From assembly GCA_030490835.1 (NCBI GenBank), contig CM059971.1, positions 51,694,012-51,758,011 on the forward strand: DNA of 64,000 nt. The letters are read 5' to 3'. Both the position numbers and the translations under genes were made by a program. This DNA comes from Annona cherimola (Eukaryota; Streptophyta; Magnoliopsida; Magnoliales; Annonaceae). Positions 1 to 10,683 of the stretch are shown here, one piece after another. Numbering within the stretch: position 1 is the first letter of the stretch; every line of letters begins with the position of its first letter. The notes under the pieces were generated by a model. It was not told the origin of the DNA and ran no database searches. It worked only from the letters and a program-made list of their open reading frames with translations.

Positions 1-325
1 TTTAAAAATATATATAATATAAAATAAAAATTTAAAAAAAAATTAATAAGAAAAAAAAAATTCTAGAAAATATCCAAAAAAAAAATAGAGATAAATCAAA
101 GTGCACTTGCTATGCTTGGTAGTAAGTGAAGAAGCAAACTGTATTTAGTTATATTTGTAAAAATATTTTCATGGTATTTTCAAAATTTTTTATTAGCACT
201 AATTGCACTTACACAACAATGAACCATGTGGGCACCATGATAATATAATTTTTTTTTCTCTCATCTAAGCAAGTAACATTTAATATCATTGCAATTGATA
301 GTTGCTAGTTAAAATATACCTATTG

Positions 326-528
326 TAGATCCCCAGATACCCTGAAATATGGTGAGGGGAGAGTAAAATAAAAAAATAAAAAAATAAAAAAATAAAAAAA
401 AATCCCTAGATATCCTGAAATATGGTGAGGGGAAAATAAAAATAAAATAAAATAAAAAGAGAAAAAAAGAGAAAAAAAAGAGAAAAAAAAGAGAAAATCC
501 CTAGATATCCTGAAATATGGTGAGGGGA
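326..528 (+). repeat. minisatellite, three copies in the element tail
   Basis: A unit of about 32 bp containing CCTGAAATATGGTGAGGGGA occurs at about 328-360, 402-433 and 497-528. The spacers are A-rich, built from AAAAAT or GAGAAAAA runs. Apparent minus-strand open frames here are low complexity (Phe/Ser-rich) and are not genes. Confidence 0.85.
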
Positions 529-856
529 AGAAAAAAAAATAAAAAAAAATAAAATTATTAACTGTCACTATCATAATTTTGATACAAATGTTGCTTAGAT
601 TGGATGAGTTGAAAATGACTTATTTATCAAATGCCCATTTGTTCATTAAAACACAAATACACGTGCTATATACTCTTTTATGCATCATGAGATATTTTTA
701 CTCATATTTACTAAAGAAAATTTTCTTCTAAAGCTTACTATCATTATTAGCAATGCACCTAGATTTTTATCAAAATTAGTAGTACACCATAAAAAAAAAG
801 GAGGAAAAGAAGATTATATTAAACTATTTCCATTGCTAAGGGACTAGCAATGTTTA

Positions 857-868
857 AGTTGGGGGGTG
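857..868 (+). promoter_or_regulatory. polypurine tract of Athila/Tat-like element
   Basis: AAGTTGGGGGGTG lies immediately upstream of TGATAAG. A G-run directly 5' of the 3' LTR is the plus-strand primer site in this group of gypsy elements. Confidence 0.6.
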
Positions 869-1289
869 TGATAAGTCTAAAAATTTTCATTTAATTTCAT
901 ATTAAATTCACACCGTTAAGTATTAAACGTTAATTAAATGCAGGTTTTAAGTGGAATTTCATGAAAAACATATTTTTAATAGAATATTTGATTTTGCTAT
1001 AAAAACGGGTCATTTTGCAACATTCTTGAAAAAATAAAATTATGACTCAATCCCTTAGAAAATTTTAAAATATGCATTAACGTATTAAGATAATTCGGAC
1101 AAATTTATAGAATGATTAAACAGGGTAAAATATATATATTTATAAAATATGGGTTGAAGTGGACTATTATGTAATCTTAAAATAAAATTATATAAATGAA
1201 TATTAAAAAGAATCCAAAATGAAAAATACGAAATATCTGTAGAATGTCAAAATTATTTGGGTAATATTTTCATTTTCATTTTTTTTTGT

Positions 1290-2700
1290 AAAATAGGTGC
1301 GAGTGAGCGTGGATCGCCGGAGCACCTGTTATGGTGCTCCATCTTCCCCAAAATGACGAACAACCCAACTCCGTCCCCACCGGCAGCAGCAGCACTTGCG
1401 CCACCTCCAAGCAGCCGATCCAAGCAGCTCCGGCCTGCATCTTCGTCCAAATCCGGCCAAAGCCCCAACCGAGAAACTATTTCGAGCGGCATATATTTTC
1501 GGCAGCAGCTCCATCTTCCCCAAATCGATCTTCCCAATCCAGCTTCGGCCAGCCTCCATTTCTAAACGCCCAAACCTGCAGTCAAAACAGCAGCGCCGTT
1601 CTCAAGCAGCTGCCAACCAGAAAATAACCGAACGGCATAAATGGCTGCAAATCTCGATCAAGCAGCCATTGCGACCCATCTTCTTCGTCCAAGCCAGCAC
1701 TGTCAACCATCTTGGATCTTCCCAAATGACAGAAAATCACAACCAAGCCACCGGCCAATCAGCTTCCATTCTCTCCGGGCAACTATTAAAATCCAACCAG
1801 AAATAAAAATCTTTAACCGTAAATCATCCAGGTAGCGAACGGCAGCTTCATTTCCATTTTTTTTTTCTCGAGCACTTAGCCATTTTACGGCAACAATCCA
1901 CCTCCATTCCGTACCCGTGCTGGTCCACCCTGTTCGGATTTAAAAAAAATAGAACCCAGAAAAATCCAGTTGCCCTGCTGCCATTCCCAAAGGCAAACCT
2001 ATTTCTCGTTCACCTCAAATCGTTTGAAGCTAGCAGCAGCGTCGGAATGCTCCGGCGCTCGGTGCTCGTCGTCATCGGCGACCGACCCTGCGCATCGACC
2101 ATCAGTTCCGCCCACCTCCATCAATTCTGCAGAAACTCTTCCCCATCCATTTTCCACAAAACAGCAGCCGCGATCCAGCCGTGAACCAGAAAATTCGAGC
2201 AGCCATTCATCATTTCACCCAAATCCAATCAACCGAAGACAACGACCATTTGGGCAGCACGTCACCAGCGGCAGAAAAAGCACGGCAACCAGCTTTGATA
2301 TTAGCAAGCATCCCTTTCCTTCCCCAATCGGCAACTGCAAATTGCTGCAAATCGGAAATTCCAGATTTCAAGCACCGATTCAGGCAGTAGAACCGAATGC
2401 ATCGCAGCCATGATTCTGTTTCACCTCCAAGCCGTTTGGCAAAATCCAAGTTGAAAGTGAAATCGGCAGATGGAAACCCAAGCATGCTAGCACCAGAAGC
2501 AGAGAACCAACGTGAGGCAGCCAAGGCAGGCGACGGGATGAGAATCCCACATCGAAAGCCATAAGGGAGGGAGGGCCCCTCCACTCATCCCAACACACCC
2601 CATACCCCACTTCTCCCCTTGGGTGGGACCCATTTTGTGGGACCCATAGCAAGTGGGTGGGACCCATTTTGTGGGACCCGTAGTGAGAAGGTGGGGCCAA
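1290..2700. other. GC-rich insert-like block inside the long LTR
   Basis: This block is strongly GC-rich, with many CAGCAGC, CCATCTTCCCC and GGCAGC strings, inside an otherwise AT-rich LTR. Several overlapping frames are open on both strands (for example 1396-1806 and 1970-2413 plus, 2210-2584 minus), but none shows a recognisable domain and no frame stays open across the block. I do not call a gene. It could be a captured host fragment or an LTR-specific expansion. Confidence 0.5.
2621..2690 (+). repeat. short tandem repeat, GTGGGACCCATTTTGTGGGACCC type
   Basis: Two near-identical copies of a roughly 36 bp unit built on GGTGGGACCCATTTT and GTGGGACCC lie next to each other at the 3' edge of the GC-rich block. 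Confidence 0.8.
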
Positions 2701-2959
2701 GCAATAAAAGTTTCCATTACGTGGAGATTCGCTGTTTACGGGTGATGTAAATTTTATTTTCCGCTTTATAGTTAGTATAAATTTGTAGTTGTTAAATTTT
2801 AATTTGTAGTTTTAATTTTTACTGCTTTATTTTCTGCTTTGTAATTGTTAGATTAAACTTAATGTAATTCGCTTTTCTGTTTTAATAGTAGAATTTAATT
2901 GCTTCTATTGCTTTCTTAGAATAGTTTTAATTGTGTTGTTAATTAGTTAATTTCTTTTA

Positions 2960-3185
2960 GCTTCTTGCCTCTATTTCTTTTATGCTCAAATCTTTTCTCT
3001 TCTTTCTTTCTCTTTCTAATTTCTTTCTTTTTCTCTCTTCTTTTCCTCTCTTTTCTTTTTCTCTCTCTCTCTCTCTTCTCTCTTTCTCTCTCTCTCTTTT
3101 CTCTCTCTTCTCTCTTTCTCTCTCTCTCTCTCTTCTCTCTTCTCTCTTTCTCTTTCTCTCTCTTCTATATACCCTTTCTTTCTCT
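2960..3185 (+). repeat. CT-rich low-complexity tract
   Basis: Long runs of CTCTCTCTT and TTCTTTCTCT. The open frames across it translate to Ser/Leu/Phe repeats and are artefacts of composition. Confidence 0.9.
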
Positions 3186-3345
3186 TAAAAACAATTCAAA
3201 ACTACATCGCCTCTCTGTGGATTCGACCCGACTCACCATTATTCTACACTATCACTCGTATAGTGGTAGCTTTAATGTGTTTCGGTTAAATTAAATTAAA
3301 CTGGTGATCACAGTGCTCTTAACGACAAGCACTTGGTTCGCATCA

Positions 3346-4446
3346 TTCTCCAAGAATCACAAGGTTTGCAAGATTTGAAGCCAATCCAGAATGAAAATAA
3401 TGTTTCTATTATTGAAGGAAAGTAGCTAAGCAAACAAGAGGTGAATCAACAAGGATCAAACTGTTTTGGCACAAAAACTGGTCAAGTCGCATCCCAAGTC
3501 GACTCCAAGATCGACTTGAGGCCAAGTCTGAAACCAAGTCGACCCAGAACTCAGACTTGGAAACTGAAGAGCTGCCGAAGTCGCACATGAAGTCGACTCC
3601 AGCATGCGACTTGGGCGAAGTCGCAGACGAAGTCGACTCCACCTACGACTTGGGAAAGTAACGTTTAAATTTTTGAACGTTGGAACATTTATTGCGCGCC
3701 AACCACTTCTATAACGTTCAAAATCTTCCCACCTCTATATATAGACACTCAAGCAAACGTGAATACACACAAGACAGAGTCTAAAGAGAGGAAAGAAGTA
3801 CAAGCAAGAGTTCCTATTTGCTTTTCTCTAAATTTGAGTGATCTATACACTTTCAAAGGAAGAACAAGCTTCAAAGTTGCGATTTGCTTCAACGAAACAC
3901 AATCGGTTGCTCCTACAGATTCTTTCTCAAGCTGAAACTTGCTACACAACTCAGTAAAGTGTAGATCTTCTTTATTTTTACATTATTGATTGTTTTAGTG
4001 TTTAGTTTAAGTTTGGTGATTAAAACCAAGACGTTGCAAGTATAGTTGTGATTGGAGTGTAACTCATCACCTGCTTGTGTTGATTGTATATGCCCCCTAG
4101 AGCTTGAATCTAGAAGAGAGCAGAGGCTCTGATTGTATATGCCTCCTAGAGCTAGAATCTAGAAGAGAGCGGAGACTCTAGTTGTATTCGTGGAATACAT
4201 AGTGGAAGCCAAGTCACAAGAGGTGTGAGCTTGGAAGAGTGGAGTAGGGAGGTTGCCCGAACCACTATAAAATCTTGTGTGGTAATTTATATTTCTTCTC
4301 TCTATATTATACTGCATTCCATTTTGTTTCTTCATAAAGGGGACTAGATTAATCCGGGGTAAAAGTTTTTGTTTAAGTTTTAAATTTTCATAATACCCAA
4401 TTCACCCCTCCCCTCTTGGGTAATTTGCATTAACTCGGGACCAACA
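3346..4446 (+). repeat. 5' LTR of copia element 1, 3' two thirds
   Basis: Corresponds to 22171-23273 of the 3' LTR with scattered, mostly transition, differences. It carries an AAGTCGAC palindrome array (about 3478-3655), a TATA box (CTATATATAG near 3734), a duplicated CTAGA...TCTAG hairpin unit (about 4090-4170) and the terminal CCAACA. The first 592 bp are missing. Confidence 0.9.
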
Positions 4447-4448
4447 AG

Positions 4449-4460
4449 TGGTATCAGAGC
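4449..4460 (+). promoter_or_regulatory. primer binding site (initiator Met-tRNA), element 1
   Basis: TGGTATCAGAGC starts two bases after the LTR end CCAACA. This is the standard minus-strand primer site of plant copia elements. Confidence 0.95.
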
Positions 4461-4494
4461 GGGTCTTTGAGTTAAACCAAAGAGATATATTGAC

Positions 4495-6302
4495 ATGGCA
4501 TCCCAATCGACTTCCGTTCCCGCATTTGCCGAAGGCCAATCATTTACTAGGCCACCATTGTTTGATGGGAACAATTTTGGATATTGGAAGCTACGTATGA
4601 AACAACTCATCATGGCTACAGATATGGACACTTGGATTGGAGTCCAAGACGGTGTGACTTTGCCTATTAATGAAAGAGCTTCCAAATGGACTGATGAGGA
4701 AGTGAAAATTATAAAGAGCAATGCCAAGGCTATGAATTCATTATTTTGTGCTCTTACGGCCTCCGAATATGATAAAGTATTCTCTTGTTTAACTGCCAAA
4801 GAAATATGGGATACACTAACTTCTATCTATGAAGGAACCTCTCAAGTCCAAGGGACGAGGAGAAACATTTTGATTGGAGAATTGGAAAATTTTAGGATGT
4901 TAGAAACTGAAAATATTTTTGAAATGTTTGCTAGATTTTTCAAGATTACTAATGCCTTGAAAGGGCTAGGAAAAGCAATTTCTGAATCTGAGCAGGTCAT
5001 GAAGATTCTAAGGGCACTACCCGAATCATGGACTCCAAAAATCACCTCAATAGAAGAAGCCAAGAATCTTAACACGTTGAAGTTGGAAAATCTTATTAGC
5101 TCCTTAATGTCACATGAGCTGATCAAGAAAAGAAATGAAGATCATCACAAAGGCAAAAGAGCCATTGCCTTGAGAGCCGCACAAGACTCGGACGACACCT
5201 GATCTTCACAAAATGACGATGAAATTGCCTTACTCACAAAATGATTCAGAAAATTTGTAAGGAAAGGCAGAAATTTCAGAAATTTTAAAGAAAGAAATTC
5301 CAAAGAGAAAAAGAAAGAAACAACAAAATGTTATCGATGCGGCGGTTTGGGATACATGCAAGCCCAATGTCCAATGCCCGAAGAAAACAAGGCAAAGGAG
5401 CAAAGAAAAGATCGAGGCGACAACAAAAGATTTCAAAGAAATAAAGGAAGAGGCATGTACGTGAATGAAAAAGAATCTACAACAAATAGCTCCTCAAGTG
5501 AAGAATGCGAAGCAGTTTGCGTGAGAATTTGTTGCATAGCAAATACCGACATATGCTTTGCAGCCATGGAAACCTTGGAGGATCAAGCTACTTCAACGGA
5601 CTGCACAGTAGTCAAGAGGTAACCTCCAAACAGAAATCTTTTTCTATAAATGAATGTCTTAAATGTGCTGAATTAGAAGAACTTCAACAAGCTTATGATT
5701 CACTATATGAAGAAATAAAGAAATTAGGAAACAAGTTTACAATAAAGAAAAGACAATGTGATGCAGTAATAATTGTAAATGGTAAACTTGCTGAAAAATT
5801 AGATAAATTAAAAAATGAAAAGAATACATTATAAAATGAGTTAGAAAAACTTAAACACGAAAATGAATCATTAAATGAATCCCTTGCCAAGTTCTCTAAT
5901 CCAGGAGAAAATGTAAAAATGTTCTTAAAAATGACAACCCAAACTTGCAAGAAAGGACTTTGATACAATACATTTGAACAAACAAAGTCTAATGCTCCAA
6001 GAAATAATGTCAAACCCATTTATACTAAACCAAAGATAAATCGAGTAGCTTGGACCAAAAGACCAACTGAGGAACGAATTACCAAGTGGCTCCCTATTTC
6101 TAGACTTCCGGGAGCTTGTAACTTTTGCAACAAGTTAGGACATAAAATCTATCAATGTAAACTAAGAAAACTGCAAAACCTTGGTGCTAAATTGGTTTGG
6201 ATGCCGAAAAGCATTGGATTTATGGCTTCAAAGATAGATCAACATAAACTCCAAAGGATAACTAACCCAAACGGACCCATAAAATGGGTACCAAAAGGAT
6301 GA
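4495..6302 (+). pseudogene. gag: copia Gag, element 1 (broken)
   Basis: Starts at an ATG 35 bp after the primer site, beginning MASQSTSVPAFAEGQSF as in the other three copies. The N-terminal part (to about residue 235) is the copia-type Gag region. A TGA at 5200-5202 ends the first open stretch, and further stops follow (for example near 5242 and 5832). The first CCHC knuckle has its His changed to Tyr (CYRCGGLGYMQAQC, about 5330-5370). The coiled-coil stretch (about 5660-5900) and second knuckle (CNFCNKLGHKIYQC, about 6118-6160) are still readable. It would encode the capsid/nucleocapsid precursor if intact; it is clearly dead. Confidence 0.9.
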
Positions 6303-6315
6303 GCTCCACTCAAAT

Positions 6316-6327
6316 TAATTTTTGCAG
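6316..6327 (+). promoter_or_regulatory. acceptor-like T-tract plus CAG between gag and pol, element 1
   Basis: TAATTTTTGCAG lies 14 bp after the gag stop and just before the protease frame. The same layout occurs in elements 2, 3 and 4. It looks like a plant 3' splice site; use is not shown. Confidence 0.4.
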
Positions 6328-8957
6328 GTATGTCTTAAAGCTAAGGCCAATAACGTATGGTTTATGGATAGCGGTTGCTCAAGACATATGACAGGAGAAA
6401 AAGAATTATTTCACAAGATCAACTCATGCAATGAAGGAACGGTAACTTTCGGAAATAATGAAAAAGGTAAAATAAAAGGTAAAGGAAATATCTATGGTAG
6501 TTCAAATGCATGTATTGAAAATGTTCTATTTGTTGAAGGACTCAAACATAACCTAATGAGTATTAGTCAACTATGTGATAAAGGATATAAAGTTGTATTT
6601 GAATCCTCTATATGTAACGTTATTGATGACGACGAGCACATAATATTTAGTGGCAAAAGACATGGAAATGTATATTTGGTTTGCCTTGATGACCTAGAAG
6701 GAAAATGTCTAATAGCCATAGAAAATGATCCATGGAAATGACATATAAGGCTTGGACATATAAATATGTCAAATATTAAAACTTTATGGAAAAAGAATTT
6801 GGTACAAGGCCTACCAAAGCTCAAATATGACAAAGACAAGATTTGTAAAGCCTGTCAACTATCTAAACAACCAAAAATGTCATTTTCGACCAAACAGGAA
6901 ATTTCAACAACTAGGCCACTTGAAATGCTACATATGGATCTTTATGGGCCATCAGACATTTTAACTCTTGATGGGAAAAAGTATGTGTATGTTATTGTGG
7001 ATGAAGTTTCTAGATTTACTTGGATTATACTCTTAGCTAGCAAAGATGAAGCATTTTCTATGTTTGTCTTGTTTTCAAGTTTCGTGCAAAATGAAAAATA
7101 AAGTTCAATCATTTCCATTAGAAGTGACCATGATGGTGAATTTGAAAATAGTCTATTCATAGAATTTTGCAATGAAAAGGGAATTCACCATACATTTTCT
7201 GCACCAAGAACTCCTCAACAAAATGAAGTTGTTGAAAGGAAAAACCGGACAATTCAAGAAATGGCTAGGACCATGCTAAATGAGAGTAAATTGTCCAAGA
7301 GATTTTGGGGTGAAGCTGTAAGTACAGCTTGTCATGTATTAAACCGAGTTACCATTAGAGCAATATTGAAAAAGACCCCATATGAACTTTGGAAAGGCAG
7401 GAAACCAAACATATCATATTTTCATACTTTTGGATGTATTTGTTATGTGTTAAATAATGGAAAAACAAATTTGGGAAAACTAGATGCCAAAAGTGATGAA
7501 GCTATTTTCTTGGGTTATTCATCAAATAGCAAAGCATATAGAATTTTCAACAAAAGAAATCAAACAATAGAAGAATCAATACATGTTGTTTTTGATGAAT
7601 TTAACCAAACTCCGAGAAAGGAGGATGAACTAAGTGACGCAGATGATACAAAAGCAAAACAACAAGAACAACAAAAGGAAACCGACCTCAAGCTAGAAAA
7701 CTCCATGGAGGAAGAGGTAAGTGAAGGTAATGATTCCTATAAACCTCCAATTGATTTAAAGTTCAAAAATGCTCATCCAATTGAGCAAGTCATTGGAAAT
7801 ATTTATGAAGGAGTAAAAACTAGGAGATCAAAGCAAAATATTTGTGGACAATATGCATTTGTGTCAAAAATTGAACCAACCACTATTGAACAAGCTCTTA
7901 ATGATGAAAACTGGGTTATTGCAATGCAAGAAGAGCTGAATCAATTTGAAAGGAATGATGTATGACATTTAGTTCCTAGACCAAATGATTATACCATTAT
8001 TGGTACCAAATGGATATTTAAGAACAAATTGGATGAAAGCGGACTTATAATTAGAAACAAGGCTAGATTAGTAGCCAAAGGGTATTCCCAGGAAGAAGGG
8101 ATTGATTTTGAAGAATCATATGCACCTGTGGCTAGATTAGAAGCCATACGCATCTTACTAGCATTTGCTTCTCACATGAATTTCAAATTGTTTCAAATGG
8201 ATGTGAAAAGCGCATTTTTTGATGGATACTTGAATGAAGAAGTATATGTTGAACAACCCCCTGAATTTGAAGAAAAGGATCAATCTAAATATGTTTATAA
8301 GTTGACCAAAGCATTATATGGACTAAAACAAGCCCCAAGAGCTTGGTATGAAAGGTTAAATAGATTTTTGATTGATCATGAGTTTCAAAGAGGGAAAGTT
8401 GATACTACTTTATTCATCAAATATAAAAGTAAAAACATCTTAATTGTGCAAATCTGTGTAGATGATATAATATTTGGAGCTACTGATGAAACTTTATGCC
8501 AAGAATTTTCTAAGATCATGCAGAGCGAATTTGAAATGAGCATGATGGGAGAACTAAATTTCTTCCTTGGACTACAAATCAAGCAACAAAACGAAGGGAT
8601 ATTCTTAAATCAGTCCAAGTACGTCAAAGAAATGCTAAAGAAATTTGGAATGCAAACTACAAAAGGAGCAAATACTCCAATGAGTTCAACAATCAAGATC
8701 GACACAGACGAAAACGGTAAATGTATCGATCAAAAGCTTTATAGAAGTATGATAGGATCATTATTGTATTTAACTGCTTCTAGACCAGATATACTTTTTA
8801 GTGTTTGTATGTGTTCTAGATTCCAAGCATGCCGTAAAGAATCACATTTATTGGCTGTAAAGAGAATTTTTAAATATTGGATAAATACTACTAATCTTGG
8901 ACTATGGTATCCAAAGGGGTCAACATTTGACTTAATCGGCTATTCGGATGCAGATTT
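6322..8957 (+). pseudogene. pol: copia Pol, element 1: protease, integrase, RT (broken, first part)
   Basis: Domain order is protease (DSGCSRHMTG at about 6367), integrase zinc region, integrase core (HMDLYGPSD near 6930), and RT (starting about 7965, with CVDDIIFGA near 8458 where a Tyr of the catalytic box has become Cys). In-frame stops: TGA at 6739-6741, TAA near 7099-7101, and TGA at 7963-7965. The last is at the same codon as in elements 2 and 4. The reading frame is cut at 8957 inside RNase H by element 2 and resumes at 18710. Confidence 0.92.
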
Positions 8958-10635
8958 TGTTGGAAACAATGCTTCAAAACAAAATAAAATTGACCAAAGA
9001 TTGAGTTTTGATGATTAACAACAACTAACTTGAGTATATTTAAAGGACTAACAAGTTTGCCATTTATATTAAGGAACTTAAGTAGCCAAGTCGATCCCCA
9101 AGTCGACTTAGACTTCGACTTAGGGTGAAGTCGATCCCAAAGTCGACTCAACTATCGACTTGAGAAAGAACCTCAAAGGCAAAGTCAACTTGCAGGTGAA
9201 GTCGCATCTCAAGTCGACTTCATATACGACTTGGGAAGCCAAGTCGCAAACGAAGTCGACCTCGCTATCGACTTCAAACATGAAAAACTGTCCAGAGCTG
9301 AATTTTGGGGCACGAAGCTGCCCAAGTCGCAGGCCAAGTCGACTCCAGGTGCGACTTGGGTGAAGTCGCAGACAAAGTCGACGTCATCCGCGACTTGAGA
9401 AGTTCAGACTTCAAAGATGCAGTTTCAAAGCCTATTCAAAAAATCTCTCACTCAAGTTCAAAGCAAAGATTCAAGATGGAGATCAAATCAAGTCTATCAA
9501 GTCTTAAAGACCAACTGAGTCAAATGCAAAGCAAGGCGCATGATTCAACCAAGCAGGACTCAAGCTCTCCTAAGAATCATCAAGGAAACAAGCCAAGCAA
9601 GATAGAGGAAGATCAAATGAAGAACAAAGAATACTTTGATGAAAACCAAGTCAAGTCGCAACCCAAGTCGTCTCCATGATCGACTTGAGTTGAAGTCGGA
9701 AGCCAAAGTCGACTCAAGACTCAGACTTGGAAACTGACAAGGTGAAGTCGCACCTGAAGTCGACTTCACCTGCGACTTGGGTCAAGTTGATGCCCAAGTC
9801 GACCCTGACTGAAACTTGAAGTTGCGACGGAGAAGCGAAGTCGCACCCGAAGTCGACTCCATCTGCGACTTGGGCGAAGTCGCATCCGAAGTCGACTCCA
9901 CATGCGACTTGGGTCGCAACGGTCGGAATTTATTCGAATGTTGGTGCATTAAATGCGCGCCACCTACCCTCTAACGTTCGGATTCCCTCCAAAATTATAA
10001 AAGGCATTCAAGGTAGACGAGGGAAGTAGCTGAGAATCATTAAGTGTGCATAACTACTATCTACAAGAGCTTTAAAGAGATCAAGCTAATCAAAGAGGAA
10101 GAACTTTGCTTCAAACTGCAAGAGCTCAACTACTGATCATTCAAAGCCAATTCAACAAGTTCTTCTCTGCGCCAAACTGCTTCTACACAACTGTAAAGTG
10201 TAGTTTTCTTATTGTTTCTTTTGTATGTGTTGAACTTGATTTAGTTTGAGGAACTAAGATCAAGTGTAAGCAAAGTAGTGTGTGATTGGAGTGTGACTCA
10301 TCACCTACTTGTGCTGTGTTTTGTTGATGCCCCCTAGAGCTGGAATCTAGAAAAGAGCAGTGGCTCTAATTGTATTGAGAGAATACAATAGTGGAACCCA
10401 AGTCACAAGGAGTGTGAGCTTGGAAGAGTGGAGTAGGGAGGTTGCCCGAACCACTATAAAAATCCTGTGTGCTTGATTTATACTTCTTCCATTTACATTA
10501 CATTGCTTTCCTTTTTGTTTCTTCATTAAGGGGACTGGATTAATCCGGGGTTAAGTTTCTGTTTAAGATATAAATTTTTTAAATACCCAATTCACCTCTC
10601 CCCTCTTGGGTTTTGCCATCAACTCGGGACTAACA
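8958..10635 (+). repeat. 5' LTR of copia element 2
   Basis: 1678 bp, TGTTGG to CTAACA. It holds two AAGTCGAC array blocks (about 9085-9395 and 9655-9920), a TATA-like TTATAAAAG at about 9995-10003, a CTAGA/TCTAG hairpin (10334-10350) and the conserved block GTGTGAGCTTGGAAGAGTGG near 10410. Confidence 0.95.
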
Positions 10636-10637
10636 AG

Positions 10638-10649
10638 TGGTATCAGAGC
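10638..10649 (+). promoter_or_regulatory. primer binding site (initiator Met-tRNA), element 2
   Basis: TGGTATCAGAGC two bases after the LTR end. Confidence 0.95.
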
Positions 10650-10683
10650 AGGTCTTTGAGTTTACCAAAGAGATCTTATAGAC

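Larger units (their letters stand above)
1..868 (+). other. 3' untranslated tail of an Athila/Tat-like Ty3/gypsy element
   Basis: AT-rich sequence with no supported coding region. It ends in a G-rich polypurine tract directly before an LTR-type TGATAAG start, so I read it as the 3' non-coding end of a gypsy element whose body lies to the left of the window. It contains three copies of a short minisatellite unit separated by A-rich spacers. The family call rests on the form of the polypurine tract and the LTR that follows, not on protein sequence. Confidence 0.55.
869..3345 (+). repeat. 3' LTR of Athila/Tat-like Ty3/gypsy element
   Basis: The segment starts TGATAAG after a polypurine tract and ends GCATCA, giving short inverted ends (TGAT/ATCA). 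Immediately after 3345 the sequence becomes the interior of a copia LTR (same as 22171 onward), which fits an insertion into that LTR. It is long (about 2.48 kb) and composite: AT-rich ends, a GC-rich middle (about 1290-2700) and a CT-rich block (about 2960-3185). The right-hand target duplication would be TTCTC at 3346-3350; the left copy lies outside the window. Confidence 0.6.

Noticed and set aside
1257..2413. Open frames in the GC-rich block as a host gene
   Set aside because: Several frames on both strands are open at once, as expected from composition; no domain, no consistent frame, no intron signals I could defend.
2965..3294. Ser/Leu/Phe-rich frame over the CT tract
   Set aside because: Simple-sequence translation.
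9655..9925. Regularly repeated AAGTCGAC strings that could be taken for a CRISPR array
   Set aside because: Units are palindromic, spacing is irregular, spacers are not unique and the block recurs in every LTR of a plant retrotransposon.
10638..10649. tRNA-like sequence at the Met-tRNA complementary sites
   Set aside because: Only 12 bases complementary to the tRNA 3' end; these are primer sites, not tRNA genes.
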